A DNA stretch of 64,000 nucleotides from Chryseobacterium ginsenosidimutans (lineage in GTDB: Bacteria; Bacteroidota; Bacteroidia; Flavobacteriales; Weeksellaceae): assembly GCF_030823405.1 (NCBI RefSeq), contig NZ_JAUSXC010000001.1:2401001-2465000 (forward strand), written 5' to 3'. Positions 1 to 8,391 of this stretch are shown one piece after another; positions within the stretch are counted from its first letter, which is position 1; each line of letters opens with the position of its first letter. The notes below the pieces were generated by a model. The model ran no database searches. It was given only the letters and a program-made list of their open reading frames with translations, and had not been told where the DNA came from. The translations under genes and the position numbers were made by a program.

Positions 1-2
1 TG

Positions 3-1685
3 AAAAGAGACAGTGCAGATATTCAAAAATCAGATATGCCTGATTTTACGATGTTGAAATTTGCTTCTTCGGCAGCGAATGTGAGGGGCAAAAAATTAAC
101 TTCCAATGAAACTTTTACCTGGCTGACTGAGCATTTTAAAACCTCTTGGTCACAGGCAAAACCGGAAGTAGAGCAGATGTTTTTATCGGGAATCAACCAT
201 GTTTTTTACCACGGAACTACGTACACTCCGGCAGATGTTCCTTTTCCGGGATGGCTGTTTTATGCTTCGGTGAATTTCGTTCCTGAAAATAGTTTGTGGC
301 CTCATTTAAAAGGTCTTAATTCTTACATCGAACGTACGCAATCTGTTTTGCAAAGCGGAAAATCGGATAACGAATTGCTGATGTACTGGCCGATTTACGA
401 CCAATGGGCGAGTCCGAAAGGGAAGGATGTAACGTTCAAAGTTCATAACGTGGAAAAATGGCTGAAGCCAACGCCTATGTATAAAAATCTGAATATACTC
501 AATAAAATGGGCTATTCGCTGGATATGATTTCGGACAAAATGATTAGTGAATCAAAGTCTGAAAATCAGAAAATTCAGGTTTCGAAAGAAGGTTCTGATT
601 ATCAGGTTTTGATTATTCCGGAACTCATTTATTTGCCTGATTCAACTTTAAAAAATATCTTGGATCTAGCTCAAAATGGCGCTTCCATCATTTTTCAAAA
701 CGAACCGAAAGACATTCCCGGAAATTTTGAAATTGAGAAAAGAAGAACGAAATTAAAATCTTTATGGAATCAAATTCCGTTTCAAAATCAAGCAGGAAAT
801 GTGAAATTTGCTAACGTCGGAAAAGGGAAAATTGTTTTAAGTTCTGATGTTGCGAAAGGATTAGAATATTTAAAAATAGAAAGAGAAAAACTAACCGACA
901 CCGGATTGAAATTCGTGAGAAGACAATTCGACGGCGGAAAATATTATTACATTGTTAATCATACCTCAAAGGAAATCAATCAAAATATTCCGTTGAATTT
1001 TGTAGGAAAACAAGTCACTTTGATGAATCCTGAAAATGGAGATTTTGGAGTTACCCAAACACAAAATAATTCGGTCAGAATTCAGTTGAAATCGGGAGAA
1101 TCTATAATTATAAAAGCTTCTGAAAATCCAGACAGCTCAATTGCGAAATGGAATTACACTGAAAAAGCGGATGCGCCGATTGTTTTAAATCAATCTTGGA
1201 ATTTATCTTTCAAAGAAGGCGGTCCTGAACTTCCAAAATCCAAAATTTTGAAGAAGCTTGAACCTTGGACCAACTTTACGGAAGACGCTTCAACGCAGAG
1301 TTTTTCTGGAACCGGAGTTTATACCACAAACTTAAATTTAAAAAAGAAAAACGCAGACGATTATCTTTTAAAATTTGATAAACTCTACGAAAGTGCAAAA
1401 GTAATCGTCAACGGTCAGGATGCTGGAATTGTCTGGAGCATTCCGTTCGAAATCAACATCGGGAAATATCTGAAAAAAGGAAAAAATACCATTCAAATTG
1501 AAGTCTGTAACCTGATGGCGAACAGAATCCGAGATATGGATCAAAAGAAAATTACGTGGCGAAATTACAACGAAATTAATTTTGTAAATATTAACTATAA
1601 ACCTTTTGATGCATCTAACTGGAAAGTGCAGCCTTCCGGTTTGGATGGTGAAATTCAAATAATTCCACTATATTACTCAAAATAA
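3..1685 (+). CDS. GH106-type alpha-L-rhamnosidase, C-terminal part (5' end outside window)
   Basis: The frame is open from the first bases of the window, so the start lies upstream and the ATG at 36 is internal. The protein would remove terminal L-rhamnose from rhamnogalacturonan-type chains in the periplasm or outside the cell. The visible N-terminal part carries the GH106 style barrel sequence (VEQMFLSGINHVFYHGTTY, then LMYWPIYDQW), and the last 170 or so residues form a galactose-binding-like beta-sandwich (YESAKVIVNGQDAGIVWSIP). It is followed after 47 nt by a DUF4350-like gene and then by pectin-backbone enzymes, which fits a side-chain or end-trimming role. The family call rests on recognised sequence pattern; the catalytic glutamates were not mapped. 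Confidence 0.85.
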   Translation, partial: KRDSADIQKSDMPDFTMLKFASSAANVRGKKLTSNETFTWLTEHFKTSWSQAKPEVEQMFLSGINHVFYHGTTYTPADVPFPGWLFYASVNFVPENSLWPHLKGLNSYIERTQSVLQSGKSDNELLMYWPIYDQWASPKGKDVTFKVHNVEKWLKPTPMYKNLNILNKMGYSLDMISDKMISESKSENQKIQVSKEGSDYQVLIIPELIYLPDSTLKNILDLAQNGASIIFQNEPKDIPGNFEIEKRRTKLKSLWNQIPFQNQAGNVKFANVGKGKIVLSSDVAKGLEYLKIEREKLTDTGLKFVRRQFDGGKYYYIVNHTSKEINQNIPLNFVGKQVTLMNPENGDFGVTQTQNNSVRIQLKSGESIIIKASENPDSSIAKWNYTEKADAPIVLNQSWNLSFKEGGPELPKSKILKKLEPWTNFTEDASTQSFSGTGVYTTNLNLKKKNADDYLLKFDKLYESAKVIVNGQDAGIVWSIPFEINIGKYLKKGKNTIQIEVCNLMANRIRDMDQKKITWRNYNEINFVNINYKPFDASNWKVQPSGLDGEIQIIPLYYSK

Positions 1686-1732
1686 ATGGTAATAAAATAG
1701 AATTATACACTTAAAAAAGAAAGTAAATAAAT

Positions 1733-2527
1733 ATGAATAAAGTAGCAAAAACATTCGCATTAGGAACTTTGCTGGCATTTAGTTTTGCTAATGCTCAGAA
1801 CAAACCAAAAGTAGTGTTAGACAATTTTTTCAACAACGAAAAAAAGGAAAACAAGGAAACCAAAGTGTTGGAATCGTGGCATTACACTTGGAATGACACA
1901 ACCAATGGCGGCTTTTCTTTGTTGGGAGAAATCTTTACAAAACAGGGTGCAGAAATCAGTACGCTTACAACTGCTCCTTCTAAAAAAGATTTAAAAAAGG
2001 CTAATATTTACATCATCGTCGATGCAGATATTGACAAAGAAGCTTACGGGGGGAAAGCCAATTTAATCGATTCCAAATCTATCAAAAACCTTGTGAAATG
2101 GGTTGAAAATGGAGGCGTTTTGGTCTTAATGAGCAACGATAAAGGCAATTCTGAGTTTGAGCATCTTAATCATTTGGCGGAAAAATTCGGTATTCATTTC
2201 AACGAAGACAGTTACAACAGAGTTCAAAAACGAGAATTTGAACAGGGAAAAGTAATGGTTCCCGCTGGAAACGAAATTTTCTCGGAGCAAAAATTATATA
2301 TGAAAGAAGTTGCTACAATTTCAGTGAAAAATCCCGCAAAAGAATTGTTGTCCGCAGAAGGCAAAAACATTGCAGCCATTGCAAAAATTGGCAAAGGGAC
2401 TATTTTCGCATTGGGCGACCCGTGGTGTTATAACGAATATATCGACGGCAAAAAATTACCCGCAGATTTTACCAATTATCAGGGAACAGAAGAATGGGTA
2501 AAATGGTTGTTGAAGCAAGCTAAATAA
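1733..2527 (+). CDS. Secreted DUF4350-like (GATase-like fold) protein of the pectin locus
   Basis: This is a 264-residue protein with a signal peptide ending near residue 21 (FSFANAQ). The body alternates strands and helices around NIYIIVDADID, WVENGGVLVLMSND and GKGTIFALGDPWCYNEY, as in the DUF4350/IFT52-like Rossmann-like domains. In many Bacteroidota such a domain is fused to GH105 unsaturated rhamnogalacturonyl hydrolases. Here it is a stand-alone gene in the same cluster as a GH105 (5473-6633), so a helper role in rhamnogalacturonan breakdown is inferred. No catalytic function can be assigned. It starts 47 nt after the rhamnosidase and probably shares its transcript. Confidence 0.6.
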   Translation: MNKVAKTFALGTLLAFSFANAQNKPKVVLDNFFNNEKKENKETKVLESWHYTWNDTTNGGFSLLGEIFTKQGAEISTLTTAPSKKDLKKANIYIIVDADIDKEAYGGKANLIDSKSIKNLVKWVENGGVLVLMSNDKGNSEFEHLNHLAEKFGIHFNEDSYNRVQKREFEQGKVMVPAGNEIFSEQKLYMKEVATISVKNPAKELLSAEGKNIAAIAKIGKGTIFALGDPWCYNEYIDGKKLPADFTNYQGTEEWVKWLLKQAK

Positions 2528-2535
2528 AAATCTAT

Positions 2536-2547
2536 GCAATCGATTGA
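2536..2547. promoter_or_regulatory. Operator-like palindrome GCAATCGATTGA (copy 1)
   Basis: This site matches 11 of 12 bases of the perfect palindrome GCAATCGATTGC found at 21038-21049. It lies between the DUF4350-like gene and the PL11 gene. The central CG and symmetric arms are typical of LacI-family operators, but the binding protein is not identified in the window. Confidence 0.45.
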
Positions 2548-2568
2548 ATTGTTTTGCTGAGAATTATT

Positions 2569-2651
2569 TGGGCAGCTTTATCCGCCTTCCACTCCCGCTT
2601 TTTTGCTCGTCGTACCTCCTCACAAAAAGAGCTCCGTTCAAGTCGGGCTGC
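2569..2651. repeat. GGGCAGC...GGGCTGC intergenic repeat element, copy R1
   Basis: This is an 83-bp imperfectly self-complementary element that begins GGGCAGCTTTATCCGCC and ends GTCGGGCTGC, with a central GCTCGTCGTACCTCCTC. Closely related copies lie at 15836-15916 and 24560-24641, and a diverged one at 47671-47751. All four are intergenic. They look like REP-type elements of Flavobacteria, and no coding potential is apparent. Confidence 0.75.
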
Positions 2652-2667
2652 GAGTGATTCAACGGAA

Positions 2668-2701
2668 ATCCTTGTCCAGGTTTCAAAACCTGGACAAGGA
2701 T
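2668..2701. repeat. Perfect 16-bp-arm palindrome next to R1
   Basis: The arms ATCCTTGTCCAGGTTT and AAACCTGGACAAGGAT are exact reverse complements separated by CA. Similar AACCTTG/CAAGGTT palindromes follow the related intergenic repeats at 15980 and 47767. There is no T tract, so a mobile or REP-like palindrome is likelier than a terminator. Confidence 0.7.
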
Positions 2702-2801
2702 ATAACCAATAGAAACGGGCTGTGAGCTTATCAACAAAGTCGTTTAGAAAAATGATAATTCAAATCCTGCTTTAGCCAAAACTTATAAAATCAAAAGAAT
2801 T

Positions 2802-4679
2802 ATGAATGTAAAATTAAAATATATAGCAACTGCTTTTCTTTTTTCACAAATCCTGTCTGCCCAAAGACAAATGGAATATCTGAAAAGAGGAATCATCGCC
2901 TTACCTTCAGATTCCGGAGTTTTTGTAAGTTGGCGTTTGCTGGGGACAGAAGCTCAGAACACTCATTTTGACCTGTATCGGACTGAAAATAATCAGACCA
3001 TAAAGCTGAACGAAAAACCACTTTTAAATGAAACTAATTTTTTAGACAAGACAGCCGACAAAGCAAAGAATTACACCTATTTCGTAAAATCAAATACTCA
3101 GGATCAATCTGTAGATATTGATTCTGCAAAATATGTGGCTAATCAAAAGCTCTATTTTTCAATTCCACTGAAAACGCCTGTAGGCTATATACCAAATGAT
3201 GCTTCTGTTGCCGATTTGGATGGCGATGGCGAGTATGAAATCATTCTTCATCAAACCGGACAATCGAAAGATAACAGTCAGAAAGGAATAACTGATGAGC
3301 CAATCATTCAGGCTTATAAATTGAACGGAAAGTTGTTATGGGAAATTAATTTAGGTAAAAATATCAGAGAAGGAGCGCATTACACCCAGTTTTTGGTGTA
3401 TGATTTAGACCAGGATGGTAAAGCGGAAATTGTAATGAAAACCGCCGACGGAAGCAAAGACGGACAAGGGAAATTCATTGGTGACCCGACAAAAAATTAC
3501 GTCAACGAAAACGGAATGATTCTTTCGGGACCGGAATTTTTAACGGTTTTTGACGGACAAACGGGAGCAGAAATCAATACCGTTAATTATCAAGTTCCAA
3601 GGTTTGCAGGCAGTTTGAATCCAACCGATGAACAAATGACCGAAACGTGGGGCGATGCAAAAGGAAACCGTATCGACCGGTTTTTAGGTGCGGTTGCTTA
3701 TCTCGACGGTAAAAAGCCAAGCATAGTTATGTCGAGAGGCTATTACACCAGAACCGCAATCGCAGCTTGGGATTATAAAGATAAAAAACTCAGTTTACGA
3801 TGGCTTTTTGATACGGAAAGTTCAGAAGAAAATAAAAAATATCGTGGACAGGGAAATCATAATTTGACGGTTGCCGACGTGGATAACGATGGAAAAGACG
3901 AAATCGTTTTCGGAGCAATGACCGTTGATGACGACGGAAAAGTATTAAACAGTACAGGTTTTGGTCACGGCGATGCTTTGCACGTCGGAGATTTAGACCC
4001 ATCAAACCTAGGATTGGAAATTTTTGATATTCAGGAACGGTTTGATGATGCAGGAGCGCATTTCAGAGATGGCAAAACAGGGAAAGTTTTATGGAAATTA
4101 CCGTCTACAGTTTACAGCAAACAAGGGAAATTCCAAGGTCCGGGAAGAGGTTTGTCTTTAAATATTGACCCTCGGTATGAAGGTTCAGAATCTTGGGCAG
4201 CAGGAGCCGGACTGAAAGGAATTTATGATGTAAAAGGAAAAAAAATCAGCGATAAAAATCCGCCTGCGAATATGGGAATCTATTGGGATGGAGATTTTTT
4301 AAGTGAAATTTTGGACGGCACCAATGTTTCAAAATGGGACTGGAAGAATGAAAAATCAAACTTAATTTTCGATGCTAAAAATTATCAGTGCGAATCAAAT
4401 AACGGAACGAAGAAAAATCCTGCTTTGGTTGCCGATTTATTCGGAGACTGGCGTGAAGAAGTGATGTACAGAACTACGAATAATCAGGAATTGAGAATTT
4501 TTTCTACAACAATTCCGACAAAACACAGATTGTACACTTTAATGCATAATCCGCAATATCGTTTGAGCATTGTATGGCAAAATGTAGGGTATAATCAGCC
4601 ACCACATACTGATTATTATCTGGATAAATCGGTGAAAGAAATTCCAAAACCGAATGTGAAGAGCATTAAATCAAAATAA
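2802..4679 (+). CDS. Rhamnogalacturonan lyase, PL11 family
   Basis: This 625-residue secreted enzyme would cleave the Rha-GalA bond of rhamnogalacturonan I by beta-elimination, leaving unsaturated galacturonate at the new end. The signal peptide ends near residue 20 (QILSAQ). The mature start MEYLKRGIIALPSDSGVFVS is the fibronectin-like N-terminal domain of PL11, and the propeller carries several calcium-type motifs (ADLDGDGEYEI, YDLDQDGKAEI, ADVDNDGKDEI). The length fits the family (about 600). An esterase and a GH105 follow closely and act on the same product. An operator-like palindrome and a REP-like element lie in the 274-nt gap upstream. Confidence 0.93.
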   Translation: MNVKLKYIATAFLFSQILSAQRQMEYLKRGIIALPSDSGVFVSWRLLGTEAQNTHFDLYRTENNQTIKLNEKPLLNETNFLDKTADKAKNYTYFVKSNTQDQSVDIDSAKYVANQKLYFSIPLKTPVGYIPNDASVADLDGDGEYEIILHQTGQSKDNSQKGITDEPIIQAYKLNGKLLWEINLGKNIREGAHYTQFLVYDLDQDGKAEIVMKTADGSKDGQGKFIGDPTKNYVNENGMILSGPEFLTVFDGQTGAEINTVNYQVPRFAGSLNPTDEQMTETWGDAKGNRIDRFLGAVAYLDGKKPSIVMSRGYYTRTAIAAWDYKDKKLSLRWLFDTESSEENKKYRGQGNHNLTVADVDNDGKDEIVFGAMTVDDDGKVLNSTGFGHGDALHVGDLDPSNLGLEIFDIQERFDDAGAHFRDGKTGKVLWKLPSTVYSKQGKFQGPGRGLSLNIDPRYEGSESWAAGAGLKGIYDVKGKKISDKNPPANMGIYWDGDFLSEILDGTNVSKWDWKNEKSNLIFDAKNYQCESNNGTKKNPALVADLFGDWREEVMYRTTNNQELRIFSTTIPTKHRLYTLMHNPQYRLSIVWQNVGYNQPPHTDYYLDKSVKEIPKPNVKSIKSK

Positions 4680-4690
4680 TAATTAAATCA

Positions 4691-5467
4691 ATGAAGATTA
4701 AATATATCATTCTGTTTGTTGTGCTGGTTGTTTTTTTAGGAGTTTCATTTCAAAAACTTCAGAATAGGTCTGTGCTTTATATTATTGGAGATTCCACCGT
4801 GCAAAATGGTTCAGGAAAAGGTTCAGACTCACTTTGGGGATGGGGAAGCTTTATGAATTTATATTTTAATACGGATCAAATTGAAATCCAGAATCATGCA
4901 AAAGGTGGAAGAAGCAGCAGAACATTTCTGACGGAAGGACGATGGGATTCGATTATGAAAACCATTAAAAAAGGCGATTATGTTTTAATGCAATTCGGTC
5001 ATAACGATGGTGGTGAATTGGCGGATACACTGAGAGCAAGGGGAACAATTAAAGGTATTGGAGAAGAATCAAAAGATATCTATAACCCAATACGTAAAGT
5101 GAACGAAACGGTTTACACCTATGGTTATTATATGAGAAAGTATGCTCAAGAAGCAAAAGCTAAAGGGGCGATTCCTATTATCGTTTCTCCAATTCCGAGA
5201 AATGAATTTGATAAAAATGGTAAAATTGAAAAGGATAAATATGGAGTTTGGTCGCAGGAGGTGGCAAAACAGACAGGAGCTCACTTTATTGATTTAAATG
5301 GAATGGTTATCGGAAAATACCAAGAAATGGGACCTGAAAAAGTGAAAGCGTTCTTTCCGAAAGACCATACCCATACCAACGAAGCCGGAGCAATCCTTAA
5401 TGCAGAATTGGTAACTAAAGGAATTAAGAATTTAAAGAATTGTGAACTGAAAAAATATATAAAATAA
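4691..5467 (+). CDS. Rhamnogalacturonan acetylesterase, SGNH/CE12 type
   Basis: This 258-residue SGNH hydrolase would remove acetyl groups from galacturonate residues so that the lyase and hydrolase can act. All blocks are visible: IIGDSTVQNG (nucleophile Ser about residue 35), AKGGRSSRTF (Gly block), QFGHNDGG (Asn block) and DHTHTNEAGA (catalytic Asp and His). An N-terminal hydrophobic stretch (residues 5-20) serves as signal peptide or anchor. It starts 11 nt after the PL11 gene and ends 5 nt before the GH105 gene, so these three form one operon. Confidence 0.9.
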   Translation: MKIKYIILFVVLVVFLGVSFQKLQNRSVLYIIGDSTVQNGSGKGSDSLWGWGSFMNLYFNTDQIEIQNHAKGGRSSRTFLTEGRWDSIMKTIKKGDYVLMQFGHNDGGELADTLRARGTIKGIGEESKDIYNPIRKVNETVYTYGYYMRKYAQEAKAKGAIPIIVSPIPRNEFDKNGKIEKDKYGVWSQEVAKQTGAHFIDLNGMVIGKYQEMGPEKVKAFFPKDHTHTNEAGAILNAELVTKGIKNLKNCELKKYIK

Positions 5468-5472
5468 ATCAT

Positions 5473-6633
5473 ATGAAAAGACTATTAACAGCAAGCTTTT
5501 TTGCACTTATTATGGCAGGGATGACTTCCTGTTCGGTTCAAAAACAGAGTTCTGCGGGCAAAGTTAATCTTCCCGATAAAAAAGAAGTTCTGGAAGTTTC
5601 ACGACGGGCAAACCAATATTTCATGAACAAATGGCCAGATACGGGGAAAGAAATTATCGGTAAAAAAGTATGGCCAAGCAACTTGTGGACACGCGCTGTT
5701 TATTATGAAGGACTTATTGCTTTGTATAAAATAGATCCTAAAAAAGAATATTATGATTATGCAATTTCCTGGTCTGACAAGCACAATTGGGATATGATGC
5801 GTGATACGTATACGCGCAATGCAGACAATCAGGCTTGCGGACAGACCTATTTAGACCTTTATGAAATCGATGGTAAAAAAAATCCTGAGAGAATAAAATT
5901 TGTAAAAGCTTCCATAGACAGTATGATAGCCACCAATAAAGTTGACGAATGGTGGTGGATTGATGCGCTGCAAATGGGAATGCCAATTTTCACGAAACTG
6001 GGCAGAATTACAGGTGAGAAGAAATATTTCGAGAAAAATTACGAAATGTATGCCTTCACAAAATACAAACACGGTGGAAACGGCTTATATAATCCTGAAG
6101 ACAAACTCTGGTGGAGAGATAAAAGTTTTGTTCCGCCTTACAAAGAACCCAACGGTGAAGATTGCTATTGGAGCCGCGGAAACGGCTGGGTAGTTGCTGC
6201 ATTGGCGAAAACGTTGGAAGACACACCAAAATCTGATCCTCATTATCAGGAATATTTAAAGGATTATAAAGATTTATTATCGGCCTTACTCCCGATCCAA
6301 AGAGAAGATGGGTTTTGGAACGCAAGTTTACATGATCCTACCAACTTTGGAGGAAAAGAAATGACAGGAACTGCTCTTTTTGTGTATGGAATGGCATATG
6401 GAATTAATAAAGGTTTAATTGACAGAGATACTTATTTACCAGTTGTTGTTAAAGCCTGGAATGCGATTGCAAAAGACTCTGTTCAGCCAAATGGATTTTT
6501 AGGCTGGGTTCAGGGGACAGGAAAGGAACCGAAGGACGGTCAGCCACTTGCGGTTGATAAGCAACCCGATTTTGAAGATTACGGTTTGGGCTGTTTACTT
6601 CTTGCCGGCAGTGAAGTTTATAAATTGAAATAA
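5473..6633 (+). CDS. Unsaturated rhamnogalacturonyl hydrolase, GH105
   Basis: This 386-residue lipoprotein would hydrolyse the unsaturated galacturonyl-rhamnose products made by the PL11 lyase, releasing rhamnose. The lipobox MAGMTSC puts the lipidated Cys near residue 20. The (alpha/alpha)6 barrel signatures are clear: WWWIDALQMGMPIF with the conserved Asp, WSRGNGWVVAALAKTLE, and GFWNASLHDP. The length matches YteR/YesR-like enzymes plus a lipoprotein leader. It is the last gene of the operon and is followed by a strong terminator. Confidence 0.92.
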   Translation: MKRLLTASFFALIMAGMTSCSVQKQSSAGKVNLPDKKEVLEVSRRANQYFMNKWPDTGKEIIGKKVWPSNLWTRAVYYEGLIALYKIDPKKEYYDYAISWSDKHNWDMMRDTYTRNADNQACGQTYLDLYEIDGKKNPERIKFVKASIDSMIATNKVDEWWWIDALQMGMPIFTKLGRITGEKKYFEKNYEMYAFTKYKHGGNGLYNPEDKLWWRDKSFVPPYKEPNGEDCYWSRGNGWVVAALAKTLEDTPKSDPHYQEYLKDYKDLLSALLPIQREDGFWNASLHDPTNFGGKEMTGTALFVYGMAYGINKGLIDRDTYLPVVVKAWNAIAKDSVQPNGFLGWVQGTGKEPKDGQPLAVDKQPDFEDYGLGCLLLAGSEVYKLK

Positions 6634-6655
6634 ATTGTTTTTTTAAATAAATTTA

Positions 6656-6689
6656 AAGACTTAATAATGAAGATTATTAAGTCTTTTTT
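6656..6689 (+). terminator. Rho-independent terminator after the GH105 gene
   Basis: A perfect 13-bp stem (AAGACTTAATAAT / ATTATTAAGTCTT) with a GAAG loop is followed directly by T residues, 22 nt after the GH105 stop codon. Confidence 0.85.
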
Positions 6690-6883
6690 GGTGATTCAAA
6701 TATTATAAATTATTAGAATTCTAAAACATTCAAGTCTGATCGTTAGTTTTCGGGGATAAAATAAAACTTAAATTGGCTCAAAATATATGTAATTATCAAT
6801 ATAATAGTGAGTTAATAAAAATGTATAAGATATTAGAAAAAACCATATTTTTCCAGAAAATTAAGCATGACACTACAAGATGC

Positions 6884-6895
6884 GCAATCGATTAC
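6884..6895. promoter_or_regulatory. Operator-like palindrome GCAATCGATTAC (copy 2), before rhaT
   Basis: This matches 11 of 12 bases of GCAATCGATTGC and ends 38 nt before the rhaT start codon. That is a good position for a repressor site overlapping the promoter or leader. Confidence 0.5.
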
Positions 6896-6933
6896 ATCTT
6901 GTTAATTTTCAAACTCAACCAATACGATAAATT

Positions 6934-8022
6934 ATGAATGCATTATTAGGAGTTTTTTTCCATTTTCTCGGAGGTTTTTCTTCGGGAAGTTTTTATTTAC
7001 CATATAAAAAAGTAAAAGGATGGCAATGGGAAACATTTTGGTTGATTGGAGGCGTTTTTTCCTGGATTATTGTTCCGCCATTGGCAGCATTTCTTACCAT
7101 TCCCGGTTTTTGGGATATCATCCAGAATGAGAGTTCTTCTATTTTAGGACTTACATTTTTGTTTGGTGCATTATGGGGAATCGGCGGTTTTACTTATGGT
7201 TTGGGTGTTCGATATTTGGGTGTTGCTCTGGGAAGCAGTATTATTTTGGGACTTTGTATGATTTTCGGATCGCTGGTTCCCTCTATCTATTATGAATTTT
7301 CTCCACATACAGGAAAAGACAGTATCGGCTTATTATTTTCCAGCAAATGGGGACAGTTTGTTCTCTTAGGACTTCTCGTTTGCGTTATCGGAATTATCAT
7401 TAGCGGAAAAGCGGGAATGATGAAAGAAAAAGAACTACAGACTAGTTCAATAGACCCTCACGGAACTGTAGTAAAAACAGAATATAAATTCGGATTAGGA
7501 TTAATAGTTTCTATCATATCGGGAGTTTTAAGTGCTTGTTTCAATTTTGGTTTGGAGGCTGGAAAGCCGATGGCAATCGTAGCCAATGAAGCTTGGAAAG
7601 TAGCAAATCCGAATCAGGGTGAATTCCTTTTTCAAAATAATGTAACCTATGTTGTTGTTCTTTGGGGCGGAATGGCAGTCAATCTGATCGGTTGCCTATA
7701 TTTAGCTTTTAAAAATAAATCTTATACGGATTATACTAAAAAAAATGTGCCGGTTTTACGGAATTTGTTTTTTTGCGCGCTTGCCGGAACAATGTGGTTT
7801 TTACAGTTTTTCTTCTACGGTATGGGAGAAAGCAAAATGGGAAATGGTGCAAGTTCGTGGATTTTGCATATGGCATTTATCATCTTCATCGCCAACCTTT
7901 GGGGAATTATCATCAAAGAATGGAAGGGTGTTTCTAAAAAGACTATTACAACGATTGCCGTAGGAATGATCATAATGTTTGTTTCAATTTTAATTGTAGG
8001 CTACGGAAATTCTTTACGATAA
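6934..8022 (+). CDS. rhaT: L-rhamnose/proton symporter RhaT
   Basis: This 362-residue inner-membrane protein has about ten hydrophobic segments and the RhaT-type start (FFHFLGGFSSGSFYLPYKKV), followed by WETFWLIGGVFSWIIVPP and GLGVRYLGVALGSS. It would bring L-rhamnose released in the periplasm into the cytoplasm together with a proton. It stands alone between two terminators with its own upstream operator-like palindrome, so it is probably controlled separately from the extracellular enzymes. The family is distinctive and the length is as expected. Confidence 0.93.
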   Translation: MNALLGVFFHFLGGFSSGSFYLPYKKVKGWQWETFWLIGGVFSWIIVPPLAAFLTIPGFWDIIQNESSSILGLTFLFGALWGIGGFTYGLGVRYLGVALGSSIILGLCMIFGSLVPSIYYEFSPHTGKDSIGLLFSSKWGQFVLLGLLVCVIGIIISGKAGMMKEKELQTSSIDPHGTVVKTEYKFGLGLIVSIISGVLSACFNFGLEAGKPMAIVANEAWKVANPNQGEFLFQNNVTYVVVLWGGMAVNLIGCLYLAFKNKSYTDYTKKNVPVLRNLFFCALAGTMWFLQFFFYGMGESKMGNGASSWILHMAFIIFIANLWGIIIKEWKGVSKKTITTIAVGMIIMFVSILIVGYGNSLR

Positions 8023-8108
8023 ATTTTTTTTTTAAATATCAATAGAATTTATTCTTCTTATTCATATACATAAAATAACCATCAAAATTCAAATTAAGCA
8101 ATTATAAA

Positions 8109-8138
8109 GGCACTGAAAAATATTAGTGTCTTTTTTTT
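8109..8138 (+). terminator. Rho-independent terminator after rhaT
   Basis: The stem GGCACT/AGTGTC has one G-T pair and a 10-nt A-rich loop, and is followed by eight T residues. Confidence 0.75.
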
Positions 8139-8391
8139 ATGTTAACGAATGGTAATTTTGGAAAATATAATGGTAGATAATTCCATATTTTTATGACTTA
8201 ATTTCAATAACAGATTTTAAATTTTATACATATATCTTTAATTAAAGTGTTATAATTTACCTGTTTTAATGTAAATGTATATAAATAATTAAGATAAATT
8301 ATGAATTGTGTAATGCAGGATATGGCAGGATGCCAGAACTTTTCTAACAGTGTACATTGTGACATAATTAAACGCTAATAAGAATTGATAT
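8139..8391 (+). promoter_or_regulatory. AT-rich leader of the susCD operon with tandem GCAGGAT sites
   Basis: This non-coding stretch precedes the SusC gene. GCAGGAT occurs at 8315-8321 and again at 8325-8331, exactly 10 bp apart, and the second copy sits in a short palindrome TGGCAGGATGCCA (8323-8335). The same heptamer occurs once before the GH28 gene (29861-29867, minus strand). A TAATTTTG sequence at 8151-8158 fits a TAnnTTTG -7 box, but no good -33 partner was found. Confidence 0.4.
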
